A stretch of DNA of 64,000 nucleotides from NCBI RefSeq assembly GCF_003434055.1, contig NZ_QVEX01000005.1, positions 62,001 to 126,000 of the forward strand. Reading direction: 5' to 3'. Both the position numbers and the translations under genes were made by a program. The DNA comes from Enterocloster aldenensis. Lineage in GTDB: Bacteria; Bacillota; Clostridia; Lachnospirales; Lachnospiraceae. Positions 25,552 through 34,998 of the stretch are shown here, one piece after another. Numbering within the stretch: position 1 is the first letter of the stretch; each line of letters begins with the position of its first letter. The notes below the pieces were generated by a model that made no database searches, had not been told where the DNA came from, and saw nothing but the letters and a program-made list of their open reading frames with translations.

Positions 25552-25588
25552 GTGCCCTGTATGGCTGTTCCAGCCATACAGGGCACTT
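25550..25588. terminator. Bidirectional terminator between convergent genes
   Basis: A perfect 17-bp stem: AAGTGCCCTGTATGGCT (25550-25566) with AGCCATACAGGGCACTT (25572-25588), loop GTTCC. It includes the last bases of the regulator stop codon and lies 28 bp before the convergent M42 peptidase stop. The U-tract is short on both strands. Confidence 0.75.
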
Positions 25589-25616
25589 ATTCATCCACTT
25601 CTATTGACTTTATCCA

Positions 25617-26765
25617 TTATTCCAGGATATCCTTATGCATCAGCAGCCCAATCCTCCGGCTGTCCAGATTACGGATTACCTCCACAGCCATCCTGACTGC
25701 AGCCCCGATATCCTCTTCTGCGCAGAAGTTATAGTGGCTGTGCACATAACGGCTGGGGATTCCCAGCACCAGGGTGGGGACCGCGCGGCCTGCCAGGCTG
25801 ATTTTACCGGCATTGGTGCTGCCGCCCCTTCTCACTGTATCCTGGAAGGGGATTCCCTTTTCCCCGCCCAGTTCATGGGCGTACCTCAGGAATGCTGGAT
25901 TGGTTATATAGCTCTTATCCATGCACCGTATCTGCACCCCTGCCCTCATGACGCCCTGGGCCTTCTCCCTTCCATAGTAAAAATCATCTGCAGGGGAACC
26001 CTCAAAGACAATGGCTAAATCCGGCTGTATCCTGGCCGCGGTCACGCCCGCGCCCCTCATGCCCACTTCTTCCTGGGCAGCAAACGCCCCCGCCACATCC
26101 ACAGCCAGTTCCTGGTCGGCATCCTTAAGCTCACGCATGGTTTGGATGACACAGGCACAGCCCAAACGGTTGTCAAAGGCCTTGCCGAAACAAAGACCGT
26201 GGTCCCCGTCATAATCAAAGGCCACCTCGGGAGCGGCCGGGTCCCCGATATGGATGCCGTATGTTTCCTCAGCTTCCTCCCTGCTGGACGCCCCCACATC
26301 AATATAGAGGCCTTCTATGTCCAGGGGCGCATTCTTTTCTTTTTCCGTCATGAAGTGTACGGGGCGGGATGTGATAATCCCCCTTACCTTTTTTCCGCTC
26401 CTTGTCCGCACAAGGACTGTGTGGGCCGGCAGGCTGGCCAGGTCCATCCCCCCAAGCATGACCATGGATAGCAGGCCGTTATCCATGATTCCCTGCACCA
26501 TGAAACCGCATTCATCCGTGTGGGCGTCCAGCATGATCACAGGCCTTCTCCTGGAACCAGCGTTTCCGGGAAACCCGCTCCCGGTCCCGTACGTGTCCGG
26601 CGCGCCGGAATTCCTGAACCATGCATAGACATTGTTCATGGCGTCATTCTCCACTTCCATGTCCTTTAAGTATCTCCCGATTACCTTTACCACCTCTTCC
26701 TCAAACCCGCTGGGGCCAAAGGCGTTGGTCAGGTCCCTGATCATGTCAATATCAATCATGTTCAT
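25617..26765 (-). CDS. M42-family aminopeptidase
   Basis: 382-residue tetrahedral-type metallo-aminopeptidase of family M42 (PepA/FrvX/YsdC). Motifs: M-L-D-A-H-T-D-E-C-G-F-M-V (first metal His/Asp, about 77-89), F-D-N-R-L-G-C (bridging Asp), A-A-Q-E-E-V-G-M-R-G-A (catalytic Glu pair) and I-P-S-R-Y-V-H-S (last His). It removes N-terminal residues from peptides in the cytoplasm. A glycine/serine-rich insert (about residues 50-72) is unusual for the family. It overlaps the end of the isoaspartyl dipeptidase gene by 14 nt and is the last gene of the second peptide-uptake operon. Confidence 0.9.
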   Translation of the reverse strand: MNMIDIDMIRDLTNAFGPSGFEEEVVKVIGRYLKDMEVENDAMNNVYAWFRNSGAPDTYGTGSGFPGNAGSRRRPVIMLDAHTDECGFMVQGIMDNGLLSMVMLGGMDLASLPAHTVLVRTRSGKKVRGIITSRPVHFMTEKEKNAPLDIEGLYIDVGASSREEAEETYGIHIGDPAAPEVAFDYDGDHGLCFGKAFDNRLGCACVIQTMRELKDADQELAVDVAGAFAAQEEVGMRGAGVTAARIQPDLAIVFEGSPADDFYYGREKAQGVMRAGVQIRCMDKSYITNPAFLRYAHELGGEKGIPFQDTVRRGGSTNAGKISLAGRAVPTLVLGIPSRYVHSHYNFCAEEDIGAAVRMAVEVIRNLDSRRIGLLMHKDILE

Positions 26766-27921
26766 ATGTCCCCTTTTTCAGTACAATTCCATCACGCATC
26801 ATGACTGCGCCCCGGGCAATCACCGTGTCCAGGGTCAGGTCCGGACGGAGCAGCAGCATATCCGCGTCCGCGCCTCCGGCAATACATCCCTTTTTCGGGT
26901 AAATCTCCAGCGCCTTTGCCACATTTGATGTAAAGAAGGAAAGCGCCTGCGTCAGGTCCATGGCGCCATCCACCGCCAGATGCCGGAACTGCCGGAACAG
27001 GTTCCCCACATCCGTTACCCCGATTTCCTTTAAATGGCCGGATTCGTCATAGCTGGACCAGCTTCCCTGTCCGTCCGAGCTGAATGTCAGACGGTCCATG
27101 GGCACCCCTTCCTGCCCGGCCTTTTCCAGAAGCCGGAGCATTGCCCCTGTGCCCAGCTTTCCTTCCGGGATGCGCTGTATATCCTCACAGGTAATATCCA
27201 CATATCCGCCCATTTTCGCAAACCGGAACCCATCCTCCAAAAGTTCCTCTGTCCGGGACATATGGGTGGGATGGAATGTCTTTACCGGTATGTCCGTCCT
27301 CTTAAGGGCGTCAAAAATCGGTTCCAGGCGCCGGAAGCCGCTACCCATATGTACCACTATGATTCCAGGTTTTCCGCTGACCATGCCGGCCGTGCGCACG
27401 TCACTTGCCAGCCGGATTAATTCCTCCGTGGATATATTGGGCGCCCGGTGGTCGGAAAGCGCCAGTTTCACGCCTATGACCTCATCCACAAAAACAATGT
27501 CCTTCTTCACACTGCCTGTGATGGTTGGGGAGGGATATCCATAAGCCCCGCACAGGGCATACGCGCTGATTCCTTCCTCCTTCAGGGCCTTGGCCTTAGC
27601 CACCAGGTTTTCCACGCTTCTTGTCATGTCATCGGTTCCAAGAAGTCCCAGGACAGTGGTGATTCCTGCTTCAATCAGGGAGGACAGCTGTATCTCCGGC
27701 GACCTGGTGCAAAAGCTTCCCTCTCCCCCGCCGCCAATAATATGCTCATGCTGGTCAATAAATCCAGGAACAAGCAGGCAACCCCTGGCATCTATCTCCT
27801 GACAGCCATATCCTATCTCCAGATGGTCAGCCACCGCTTCTACCCGGCCTCCACATATGAGTACGTCCTGCTTTCCCAGGTATTCAGGATTGTACACTTC
27901 GGCCTGTCTTATTATTATCAT
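26752..27921 (-). CDS. iadA: Isoaspartyl dipeptidase
   Basis: 389-residue amidohydrolase that cleaves beta-aspartyl (isoaspartyl) dipeptides, products of damaged protein. The binuclear-metal ligands of the family are all visible: His58 and His60 in F-I-D-Q-H-E-H, Lys152 in G-V-K-L-A-L-S-D-H-R (the carbamylated Lys), His191, His220 and Asp283 in S-S-D-G-Q-G-S-W; the family loop I-I-G-G-G-G-E-G-S-F follows the first motif. GGAGAG is 5 nt upstream of the ATG. Encoded with M20 and M42 peptidases and a peptide importer, it points to import and salvage of isoaspartyl peptides. Confidence 0.93.
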   Translation of the reverse strand: MIIIRQAEVYNPEYLGKQDVLICGGRVEAVADHLEIGYGCQEIDARGCLLVPGFIDQHEHIIGGGGEGSFCTRSPEIQLSSLIEAGITTVLGLLGTDDMTRSVENLVAKAKALKEEGISAYALCGAYGYPSPTITGSVKKDIVFVDEVIGVKLALSDHRAPNISTEELIRLASDVRTAGMVSGKPGIIVVHMGSGFRRLEPIFDALKRTDIPVKTFHPTHMSRTEELLEDGFRFAKMGGYVDITCEDIQRIPEGKLGTGAMLRLLEKAGQEGVPMDRLTFSSDGQGSWSSYDESGHLKEIGVTDVGNLFRQFRHLAVDGAMDLTQALSFFTSNVAKALEIYPKKGCIAGGADADMLLLRPDLTLDTVIARGAVMMRDGIVLKKGTYEHD

Positions 27922-27932
27922 GATTGCTCTCC

Positions 27933-29168
27933 TTAATTGTAATTCCCTTTCTCTATTTTACCATAAAAGGAGGGGACTGTCTTTTTATGGTATGCAATGC
28001 TTTTCTCCCTTAAGCCTTTATCCTCCAGCAAATCCAGCCCTGTCATTGCCAGCCCCTCAGCCCCCAGGATACAGATCCTGTCTGCCTCTGGCCCGGCTGC
28101 CGCCCTGGCGTATCCAGATGAATGCGCTTCGATGGAAGCGTCATCCGTGATGGACAGATAGTCATGGATGGCCGGAATCCGGATGGATACATTGCCTATA
28201 TCCGATGAACCAAACAGCTCACCCGGCCGGGGCTCGCACATGCTGATTCCTAAAAGCCCCATGTTGTCCCTGAAGGCCTCGCACATGGGAAGGCATGGAT
28301 ACCGTTCCGCGTAAATCGGTTCTGTCTCTGTCTCAGCCCATGCGCCTGTCAGTTCCTCTGCCCGCTTCACACATCCCTTAATCAGGCCGATCAGTTCCTC
28401 TGCCCGTTTCATGGTTTCCGCGCGTATACAGAACTCACATCTGGAAAACTCCGGTATGATGTTCCCCGCCGTCCCTCCGTCAAGGATGACCCCGTTTATG
28501 TTATCCTGGATCTGGAAGGCGGGACGCAGCATGTCAATCTGGTTAAAAACACTGATGGCCGCGTTCAGCGCATTGATGCCGGAAGCCGGCGTGGATGAGT
28601 GGGCTGCCTTTCCATGGAAGGAAACCGTTACGGAGCCGCTTGCCCTGCCGCCCCGGTTCATATAGTTATACGCTTCCCCGCCGCCCGTGGGATGCATCAT
28701 AAGGGCAAAATCCACGCCGTCAAACCCTCCCCGCTCCAGCATCAGCACCTTGCCGGCACCGCCCTCCTCTGCCGGGGTTCCAATAAGCCATATTTCCCCG
28801 TCATGGGCCTCCATCCGGGAAGCCAGCCCTAAAAACGCACCCACGGCGCAGGCGGCAATGACATTGTGGCCGCAGCCATGACCGATTCCCCTAAGCGCAT
28901 CGTATTCAGCAAGGAACGCCACCACCGGTCCCTTTCCCCTTCCCTTCTTCACAGCACGGAACGCGGTGGGGATCTGACAGTAATCCCTCTCCATCACCAT
29001 CCCCTGTCCCTTTAAAAATGCCTCGATTGCTTCCACTGCGTGATATTCCTGAAATCCTGTTTCCGGGTGCCCATGGATATCATGTGACAGGCTGACCAGC
29101 CCTTCCCGCATGCTGTCTATTTTATCAGATATGGCCTTCTTTTCCCCGCTCAACTGCACTGATCCCAT
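27933..29168 (-). CDS. M20-family amidohydrolase (AbgB/hippurate hydrolase-like)
   Basis: 411-residue M20D-type metallohydrolase. Motifs: D-I-H-G-H-P-E-T-G-F-Q-E-Y (about 30-42), F-L-A-E-Y-D-A-L, G-H-G-C-G-H-N (metal Cys/His), A-E-E-G-G-A-G-K (catalytic Glu) and the lid-domain A-A-H-S-S-T-P. Relatives cleave N-acyl amino acids, p-aminobenzoyl-glutamate or hippurate. It probably trims N-acylated or modified peptides brought in by the importer encoded just upstream in the operon. GAGG lies 9-10 nt before the ATG. Confidence 0.88.
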   Translation of the reverse strand: MGSVQLSGEKKAISDKIDSMREGLVSLSHDIHGHPETGFQEYHAVEAIEAFLKGQGMVMERDYCQIPTAFRAVKKGRGKGPVVAFLAEYDALRGIGHGCGHNVIAACAVGAFLGLASRMEAHDGEIWLIGTPAEEGGAGKVLMLERGGFDGVDFALMMHPTGGGEAYNYMNRGGRASGSVTVSFHGKAAHSSTPASGINALNAAISVFNQIDMLRPAFQIQDNINGVILDGGTAGNIIPEFSRCEFCIRAETMKRAEELIGLIKGCVKRAEELTGAWAETETEPIYAERYPCLPMCEAFRDNMGLLGISMCEPRPGELFGSSDIGNVSIRIPAIHDYLSITDDASIEAHSSGYARAAAGPEADRICILGAEGLAMTGLDLLEDKGLREKSIAYHKKTVPSFYGKIEKGNYN

Positions 29169-29218
29169 CTCATTGTCCTCTTTTCTTCCTTACGTGTCAT
29201 TTTAAAGCAGAGCCAGAC

Positions 29219-30214
29219 TTACAATATATGGCAGGCCGCCTTATGCCCGGGTTCGATTTCCCTGAGCGCCGGACGTTCCCTGCTGCACCTGTCCATGGCG
29301 TACGGACACCGGTCGCAGAAAAAGCAGCCTTCCGGAAGGTTTACCGGGCTGGGGATTTCCCCCATTGCGTCAATGTGCTCTACCAGCGGTTTCTCCCCCA
29401 CCGTGGGCACAGCTGAAAACAGCACTTTGGTGTATGGGTGCAGGGGATTCCCAAACAAGGTGTGCTTGTCCCCCACCTCCACAATGGACCCCAGGTACAT
29501 CACTCCCAGCCGGTCGCTGATATGGCGCACCACGGAAAGGTCGTGGGCAATGAACAGACATGAGAAATGGAATTCATCCTTTAAATCCATCAGCAGGTTC
29601 AGGATCTGGGCCTGTATGGATACATCCAGGGCAGACACCGGTTCATCCGCAATAATGAACTCCGGCTTTACCGCCAGCGCCCTGGCAATGCCGATACGCT
29701 GCCTCTGTCCTCCTGAAAACTGGTGCGGATACCGTCCGGCCTGTTCAGGCCGCAGCCCCACCCGGTTCAATATATCCATGCACTGCTCCCTTGCATCCTT
29801 CCTATCCTTTGCAATCCCATGGAACAGCATGGGTTCCATGATGATTTCCTCCACACGCTGCCTTGGGTTTAAGGAGGCATAGGGGTCCTGGAAAATCATC
29901 TGCATGCTTTTGCGGTAAGGCAAAAGCTCATGGGCGCTTAAATGGCTGATATCCGTGCCCTTATACAGCACCTGGCCGCCCGATGGCTCCAGAAGCCGTA
30001 TGATGGTCCTGGCCGTGGTGGATTTGCCGCAGCCGGATTCCCCCACCAGGCTGAACACTTCTCCTTTTTCCATCTGGAAGCTCACCTGGTTGACCGCATG
30101 GACCACCTTGTCCTGCTTCACGATCCTGCCCTTTTCCAGGCGCAGTGACTGGAGAAGGCCCTTGGTCAGATGAAATTCCTGGCTTAAATCTTTGACTTCA
30201 ATCAATGGTTCCAT
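29219..30214 (-). CDS. Oligopeptide ABC transporter ATP-binding protein (OppF/DppF type)
   Basis: 331-residue ATPase with Walker A G-E-S-G-C-G-K-S-T, signature F-S-G-G-Q-R-Q-R, Walker B I-I-A-D-E-P and the OppF-type C-terminal region with C-x-F-C-D-R-C-P. The ATG at 30214 (overlapping the OppD stop by one base, with GGAGGG 6 nt upstream) is preferred to the ATG three bases earlier. It forms a heterodimer with the OppD-type subunit encoded directly before it. Confidence 0.95.
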   Translation of the reverse strand: MEPLIEVKDLSQEFHLTKGLLQSLRLEKGRIVKQDKVVHAVNQVSFQMEKGEVFSLVGESGCGKSTTARTIIRLLEPSGGQVLYKGTDISHLSAHELLPYRKSMQMIFQDPYASLNPRQRVEEIIMEPMLFHGIAKDRKDAREQCMDILNRVGLRPEQAGRYPHQFSGGQRQRIGIARALAVKPEFIIADEPVSALDVSIQAQILNLLMDLKDEFHFSCLFIAHDLSVVRHISDRLGVMYLGSIVEVGDKHTLFGNPLHPYTKVLFSAVPTVGEKPLVEHIDAMGEIPSPVNLPEGCFFCDRCPYAMDRCSRERPALREIEPGHKAACHIL

Positions 30215-31221
30215 CATTTACCCTCCTCCGTTTTGGCCGCCGCCTTCTTGTTTAACGGGAAATGGCAGGCAGCCAGGTGTCCCGGTCCCACCTCCCGCAT
30301 GACCGGCTGCTGATGCCTGCATATATCCTGGCAGTATCTGCACCGGGGCGCAAAGTAACAGCCCTCCGGCAGTTCAAACATATTCGGCACCATGCCCGGT
30401 ATGTAATCCAGGCGGCCCCTGTCCTCATACAGCTTGGGGATGGAGTTTAACAGCCCTTCCGTGTAGGGGTGTGCGTTAAACGCCACAATGTCCTCTGTAC
30501 TGCCTGTCTCCACCAGCTTGCCGCAGTACATGACATTAATGCGGTCCACCATCTGGGACACCACAGCCAGGTCATGGGTAATCAGGATCAGGGCCGTATT
30601 ATGCTCCTTCACAAGCTTCCTCATCAGCTCCAGTATCTGCTCCTGGATGGTCACATCCAGCGCAGTGGTGGGCTCGTCTGCAATCAGAAGCCTGGGATTG
30701 GTTGCCAGTGCAATGGCAATAATCACCCTCTGCCTCATGCCGCCGGAAAACTGGTTGGGGTATTCCTTTAACCGCTCCTGGGGATTGGGGATGCCCACGG
30801 CTGATAGAAGTTCCAGGCACCTGGCCTTTCTCTGGGCCGCGTTCATCTGGGGTTCATGGAGGATCAGAACCTCCTCCATCTGTCTCTGAATGGTATACAG
30901 CGGGTTTAAGGATGTCATGGGATCCTGGAACACCATGGAAATGTCCTTGCCCCTTATCTTTATCATATCCCTTTCACTGGCCCGGCTCAAATCCCTGCCG
31001 TCAAACAGGATCTGTTCCGCTTCCACCACGCCGGGTTCTTCCACCAGCTTAAGGATGGAGAAGCTGGTCACGGATTTCCCGCTGCCTGATTCCCCCACAA
31101 TTCCCAGTATCTCCCCCTCTTTCAGGGAAAAGCTTACGTCATCCACGGCCTTTACCACTCCCTTAAATGTGTGGAAATAGGTTTTCAGGCCCTTAACATC
31201 AAGTAAAATATTATTTTCCAT
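30214..31221 (-). CDS. Oligopeptide ABC transporter ATP-binding protein (OppD/DppD type)
   Basis: 335-residue ATPase: Walker A G-E-S-G-S-G-K-S (about 37-44), Q-D-P-M-T-S-L-N-P Q-loop, signature F-S-G-G-M-R-Q-R, Walker B L-I-A-D-E-P-T-T-A-L-D, and C-terminal Cys motif C-R-Y-C-Q-D-I-C. The start is taken at the ATG at 31221, which follows GAGGTGG; the in-frame GTG at 31230 overlaps that ribosome site. Partner of the OppF-type gene. Confidence 0.95.
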   Translation of the reverse strand: MENNILLDVKGLKTYFHTFKGVVKAVDDVSFSLKEGEILGIVGESGSGKSVTSFSILKLVEEPGVVEAEQILFDGRDLSRASERDMIKIRGKDISMVFQDPMTSLNPLYTIQRQMEEVLILHEPQMNAAQRKARCLELLSAVGIPNPQERLKEYPNQFSGGMRQRVIIAIALATNPRLLIADEPTTALDVTIQEQILELMRKLVKEHNTALILITHDLAVVSQMVDRINVMYCGKLVETGSTEDIVAFNAHPYTEGLLNSIPKLYEDRGRLDYIPGMVPNMFELPEGCYFAPRCRYCQDICRHQQPVMREVGPGHLAACHFPLNKKAAAKTEEGK

Positions 31222-31235
31222 CAAAGCCACCTCGC

Positions 31236-32144
31236 TTATTTCAGATTGGGGTTCAGCTCATCCCTGAGGAAATCCCCCAGCAGGTTTATGCCGAACACAA
31301 TGAGCATGATATACAGGCCCGGGAATACGGAAGCCCACCACAGGCCGGAAAACAGCACATCGAATCCGGTCTTTACCAAAAGACCCAGGGACGGTTCCGT
31401 AATGGGAACCCCGACTCCCAGGAAGCTTAAGGTGGCCTCTGTCAGGATAAAGTTGCCAATCTGTATGGTTGCAAGCACAATGATGGAATTAATTACATTG
31501 GGCAGCACATGTTTCAGTATGATGATGCGGTTGGGCAGTCCGATGGTCCTGGCCGCCTCCACATACTCCATCTTTTTAACAGACAGGGTCTCGCCCCTTA
31601 CCGTCCTGGCATAGGTGACCCACCCCACCATGGTAAGGGCAATTAAAAGCTTTCCCACGCCCCTTCCGAACACGGACATGATAAAAAGCGCAATGAGCAT
31701 GGAGGGGAATGACAGCTGGATGTCCGCAATCCTCATGATGACAGCATCCACCTTTCCCCCAAAATAACCGGCAATCAGTCCCAGGGTTGTGCCGATGCAG
31801 CAGGAGGCAGCCATGCCCACCAGGCCAATCATGATGGAGCTGGCGCTGCCGTAGATGATGGCGCTTAAAATATCCCTTCCCTGCTCATCCGTGCCCAGCA
31901 AGAATGACAGCTTGCCGCCGTCCAGCCAGGCCGGGGGAAGATAGGAGTCCATCAGGCTTATCTGGGTCAGGTCATATGGATTCTGGGGCGCCAGGAAACG
32001 GCCTGCAACCGCGGTCAGTATGGCAAACAGAACCAGGATGCTGCCGATGATGGCAGGGAGATTGTTTTTATAATGGTAGAAAAACTCAGATTTTATAAAA
32101 TGGTTCCACCAGCTTGTTTTTTCTGCACGTACTTCATGTTCCAT
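31236..32144 (-). CDS. Oligopeptide ABC transporter permease (OppC/DppC type)
   Basis: 302-residue permease with a long cytoplasmic N-terminus, first helix around A-I-I-G-S-I-L-V-L-F-A-I-L, hallmark L-L-G-T-D-E-Q-G-R-D-I-L-S-A, and coupling loop E-A-A-R-T-I-G-L-P. It forms the channel with the DppB-type subunit, whose gene ends 4 bp upstream; the start has GAGGTGATG just before it. Confidence 0.94.
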   Translation of the reverse strand: MEHEVRAEKTSWWNHFIKSEFFYHYKNNLPAIIGSILVLFAILTAVAGRFLAPQNPYDLTQISLMDSYLPPAWLDGGKLSFLLGTDEQGRDILSAIIYGSASSIMIGLVGMAASCCIGTTLGLIAGYFGGKVDAVIMRIADIQLSFPSMLIALFIMSVFGRGVGKLLIALTMVGWVTYARTVRGETLSVKKMEYVEAARTIGLPNRIIILKHVLPNVINSIIVLATIQIGNFILTEATLSFLGVGVPITEPSLGLLVKTGFDVLFSGLWWASVFPGLYIMLIVFGINLLGDFLRDELNPNLK

Positions 32145-32148
32145 GTCA

Positions 32149-33114
32149 TCACCTCAATTCTATTCTCGGATCAACCAGTGTGTAGAGAAGATCCACCACA
32201 AAGTTCAGCACCACGAACATACAGGCGGCCGTCATGAGATAGGCCACGATTATGGGGCGGTCTGATTTATTGATGGCGTCAATCAGCAGTTTCCCCATGC
32301 CGGGCCAGGCAAAGATGGTCTCCGTGATGGTGGTGAACGCAATCATATTGCCCAGATCCATCCCAAAGATGGTGATGACCGGAATCAGGGCGTTCTTCAG
32401 GGCATGCCCAAAGAGCAGGCTTCTGGAGGACACTCCCTTGGCCCTTGCAAACTTAATGTAATCCTGCCGCATGTTCTCCATGATCCCGGATCTGGTCAGA
32501 CGCAGGGTGGTGGCCACATTGGTAAGGGCCAGCGTCACGGCGGGAAGGATGATGAAACGCAGGCCGCCGGGTGCGAATATGCTTAAATTAACCCCCAGCA
32601 CATTTACCGTGTTCCCGCGCCCCGATGCCGGAAGCGCCCTCAGCATGACCGCAAAAATATAAATCATCATCATGCCCACCCAGAAGGAGGGCAGGGAAAT
32701 CCCCAATATGGACCCCGACATGATGATCTTGCTGCTCCTGCGTTTGGGATATGCGCCCGCATAAACGCCCAGGGGGATGGCAATGAACAGCACCAGAAGG
32801 GCTGCTATGGCAACCAGCTCAAGGGTTGCCGGCATACGCTCCATAATCAGGCCCATGGCTGGTTTTCCATAGGTATAGGACTTGCCGAAATTACCGTGCA
32901 GCACATCCCTTAAGAAAATACCATACTGTACGGGAAGGGGCTTATTAAGGCCCAGCCTTGCCCGTGCTGATTCCACCTGCTCCACTGTTGCATTTTCCGG
33001 CACCAGCATGTCCACAGGGTCCCCGATGAAATTCGTCAGCATGAATACCAGTATGGAAACCACAAACAGAACCACTATCATCTGCACAAATCGCTTAACA
33101 ATATATTTTAACAC
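32149..33114 (-). CDS. Oligopeptide ABC transporter permease (OppB/DppB type)
   Basis: 321-residue permease starting L-K-Y-I-V-K-R-F-V-Q-M-I-V-V-L-F, with I-G-D-P-V-D-M-L after the first helix, F-G-K-S-Y in the periplasmic-facing loop, and W-P-G-M-G-K-L-L-I-D-A near the C-terminus. The gene lies 130 bp behind the binding-protein gene, beyond a terminator-like hairpin that may lower its expression. Confidence 0.94.
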   Translation of the reverse strand: MLKYIVKRFVQMIVVLFVVSILVFMLTNFIGDPVDMLVPENATVEQVESARARLGLNKPLPVQYGIFLRDVLHGNFGKSYTYGKPAMGLIMERMPATLELVAIAALLVLFIAIPLGVYAGAYPKRRSSKIIMSGSILGISLPSFWVGMMMIYIFAVMLRALPASGRGNTVNVLGVNLSIFAPGGLRFIILPAVTLALTNVATTLRLTRSGIMENMRQDYIKFARAKGVSSRSLLFGHALKNALIPVITIFGMDLGNMIAFTTITETIFAWPGMGKLLIDAINKSDRPIIVAYLMTAACMFVVLNFVVDLLYTLVDPRIELR

Positions 33115-33150
33115 TCTGATTCACCTCGTCTTTATCTTGGGCCGGATTAC

Positions 33151-33199
33151 AAAAAGGGAACCGCTGCAAAAAATAGGTTTCCTGTTTTGCAGCAGTCCC
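33151..33199 (-). terminator. Internal attenuating terminator between binding protein and permease genes
   Basis: In the transcript GGGACTGCTGCAAAA (33199-33185) pairs with TTTTGCAGCGGTTCCC (33171-33156) around a central mismatch and runs into TTTTTG. It is a complete intrinsic terminator structure placed inside the operon, so only part of the transcripts should continue into the permease genes. Confidence 0.75.
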
Positions 33200-33244
33200 T
33201 CTTACCGTCTTAATCCTAACGCAGCGCCGGCAGTGCCAGGTACC

Positions 33245-34876
33245 TTATTTGTAGGAGAATTCCCAAGCCAGCACATATTTGTTCATTCTTGGGGTATAGT
33301 TAAGGGTATCCTTGATTGCATAGGTATCCTGCTCAAAATGCAGCGGGATGTACGCATAATCATCTCTTGCAATCTTATCTGCCTCTGCCACCAGTTCGCC
33401 CCTCTTGGCATCGTCAAATTCCGTAAATGCCTGACTGATAAGGGCATCCACTTCCGGATTGGAGTAGTGTCCCCTGTTAACAGTGCCCTGCCCGGCTTCC
33501 CTGTTATATGTACGGAGCATATCGTGCAGCAGTGACAGGCCATCACCGGAAGCATCGGACCATCCGGTCTGAAGCAGCATGGATTTATTTTCCGCCGGTT
33601 TGATGTAGGTAAAGAAATTAGATTTCGGCATCAGGTTCAGGTTTACTTTAATCCCCACCTTCTCCAGGTAGCCGGCAACCGCCTGGGCAATCTGTTCATC
33701 GTTCATATAGCGGTCATTGGATGCATCCAGGGTCACCTCAAAACCATCCGGGTATCCGGCCTCGGCCAACAGCTGCTTTGCCTTTTCAGGGTCATATGCC
33801 TCACGCTCCACCGGAGTATATCCCACATAGTTCTCCGGGATGATGGAGTTCATTTCAAAGGCGCACCCGTTCATGATATTCTTGATGATGGTATCCTCAT
33901 CAATGGCAAGGTACATGGCATGTCTGACCTTGGGGTCTGACATGGGGTTCTTCTGTCCCGGAAACAGCGGAGAGTCCTCACGGCTGTCCAGGTTCAGGTA
34001 AATCTCCCTCAGGCCCTGCTGTCTTAAAACGCTGATACCGTCCGTGCCATCCAGCCTGTCAATATCGCGTACGGAAATATCAATGGTAAAGTCCACCTCC
34101 CCGGTCAGCATGGTGGCTGTCCTGGTGGCCTCATTGGTAATGGGACGGAAACGTACATTCTTAATCTCCGGCACCTCGCCCCAGTAGTCCTCATTGGCGG
34201 TCAGGTCCAGGTGGTCTTCCTTTACCTGCTCCACAAATTTATAGCGTCCTGTGCCCACTACCACATCAGAAATCTCTTCCTCTGTCTTTCCTTCTACATT
34301 TTCCTGTTTCAGCACATAAATCTGAGCCACATGGAACAGCATCAGGGGATTGGGTGTCTCGGTTGTAATGGTGATTGTGTATGCATCCGGCGCCTCAACC
34401 TTGGAAAAGGTACTGGTGTAGCCGCTGAAGGCTGATGGGGAATCCGGATTCATGGCTGTTTTTATGGAAGCCAGCACATCAGCGGAGTCCATCTCCTCGC
34501 CGTCATGGAACTTAACGCCTTTTCTCAGGTGGAAGGTCCAGGTCAGGCCGTCGTCGGAAGTCTCCCAGCTCTCAGCCAGACATGGCTGGAACTTCATGTC
34601 CGCGTCCTGCATCAGCATTGCCTCATATATATGGAGCATTACCTGGTTGGTTGGCCCCTCATCATATTTATATGGATCCATGGACAGGATATCCGAGGCC
34701 ATGGCAATCACCAGGCTGTCCTTTCCTGAAGCGCTGTCCTGCGGACTGCCTGCATCTGCCTCTGTCCCCCCTGCCCCTGCTTCCGTGGTGGTGCCTGTGG
34801 TTCCCCCGCCGCAGCCGGCAAGACATCCTGCTGTAATCGCTGCCGCAACCAATAACGATATTGTTCTTTTTTTCAT
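33245..34876 (-). CDS. Peptide ABC transporter substrate-binding lipoprotein (SBP_bac_5)
   Basis: 543-residue DppA/OppA-family binding protein. Lipobox C-L-A-G-C (Cys21 with residues before it S-L-L-V-A-A-A-I-T-A-G), then a Gly/Thr/Glu-rich linker. Family signature L-R-K-G-V-K-F-H-D-G-E-E-M-D-S-A-D-V-L-A-S (about 105-125) and A-G-Y-P-D-G-F-E-V-T-L. First gene of the operon that includes isoaspartyl dipeptidase and two other peptidases, so the ligand is probably a short, perhaps modified, peptide. Divergent from the PAS/AAA regulator at 35143. Confidence 0.94.
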   Translation of the reverse strand: MKKRTISLLVAAAITAGCLAGCGGGTTGTTTEAGAGGTEADAGSPQDSASGKDSLVIAMASDILSMDPYKYDEGPTNQVMLHIYEAMLMQDADMKFQPCLAESWETSDDGLTWTFHLRKGVKFHDGEEMDSADVLASIKTAMNPDSPSAFSGYTSTFSKVEAPDAYTITITTETPNPLMLFHVAQIYVLKQENVEGKTEEEISDVVVGTGRYKFVEQVKEDHLDLTANEDYWGEVPEIKNVRFRPITNEATRTATMLTGEVDFTIDISVRDIDRLDGTDGISVLRQQGLREIYLNLDSREDSPLFPGQKNPMSDPKVRHAMYLAIDEDTIIKNIMNGCAFEMNSIIPENYVGYTPVEREAYDPEKAKQLLAEAGYPDGFEVTLDASNDRYMNDEQIAQAVAGYLEKVGIKVNLNLMPKSNFFTYIKPAENKSMLLQTGWSDASGDGLSLLHDMLRTYNREAGQGTVNRGHYSNPEVDALISQAFTEFDDAKRGELVAEADKIARDDYAYIPLHFEQDTYAIKDTLNYTPRMNKYVLAWEFSYK

Positions 34877-34940
34877 TCTGATACTCCTCCTTTTCTGAAA
34901 ATCAATTGCCTTTTCTTCATGTCCCCGTCACGAACGGATG

Positions 34941-34992
34941 ATAAAGAAAAAGCAAGGGCGCACTTGTATCGTACGAAAAAGCGCCTTGCTTT
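34941..34992 (-). terminator. Leader hairpin with U-tract at the 5' end of the peptide operon
   Basis: Minus-strand AAAGCAAGGCGC (34992-34981) pairs with GCGCCCTTGCTTT (34961-34949, one extra base) and is followed by TTTTCTTTAT. It begins at the predicted transcription start of the promoter at 34999-35027, so every transcript would carry it. It could be an attenuator or a 5' stabilising stem. Confidence 0.6.
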
Positions 34993-34998
34993 CCTTAA

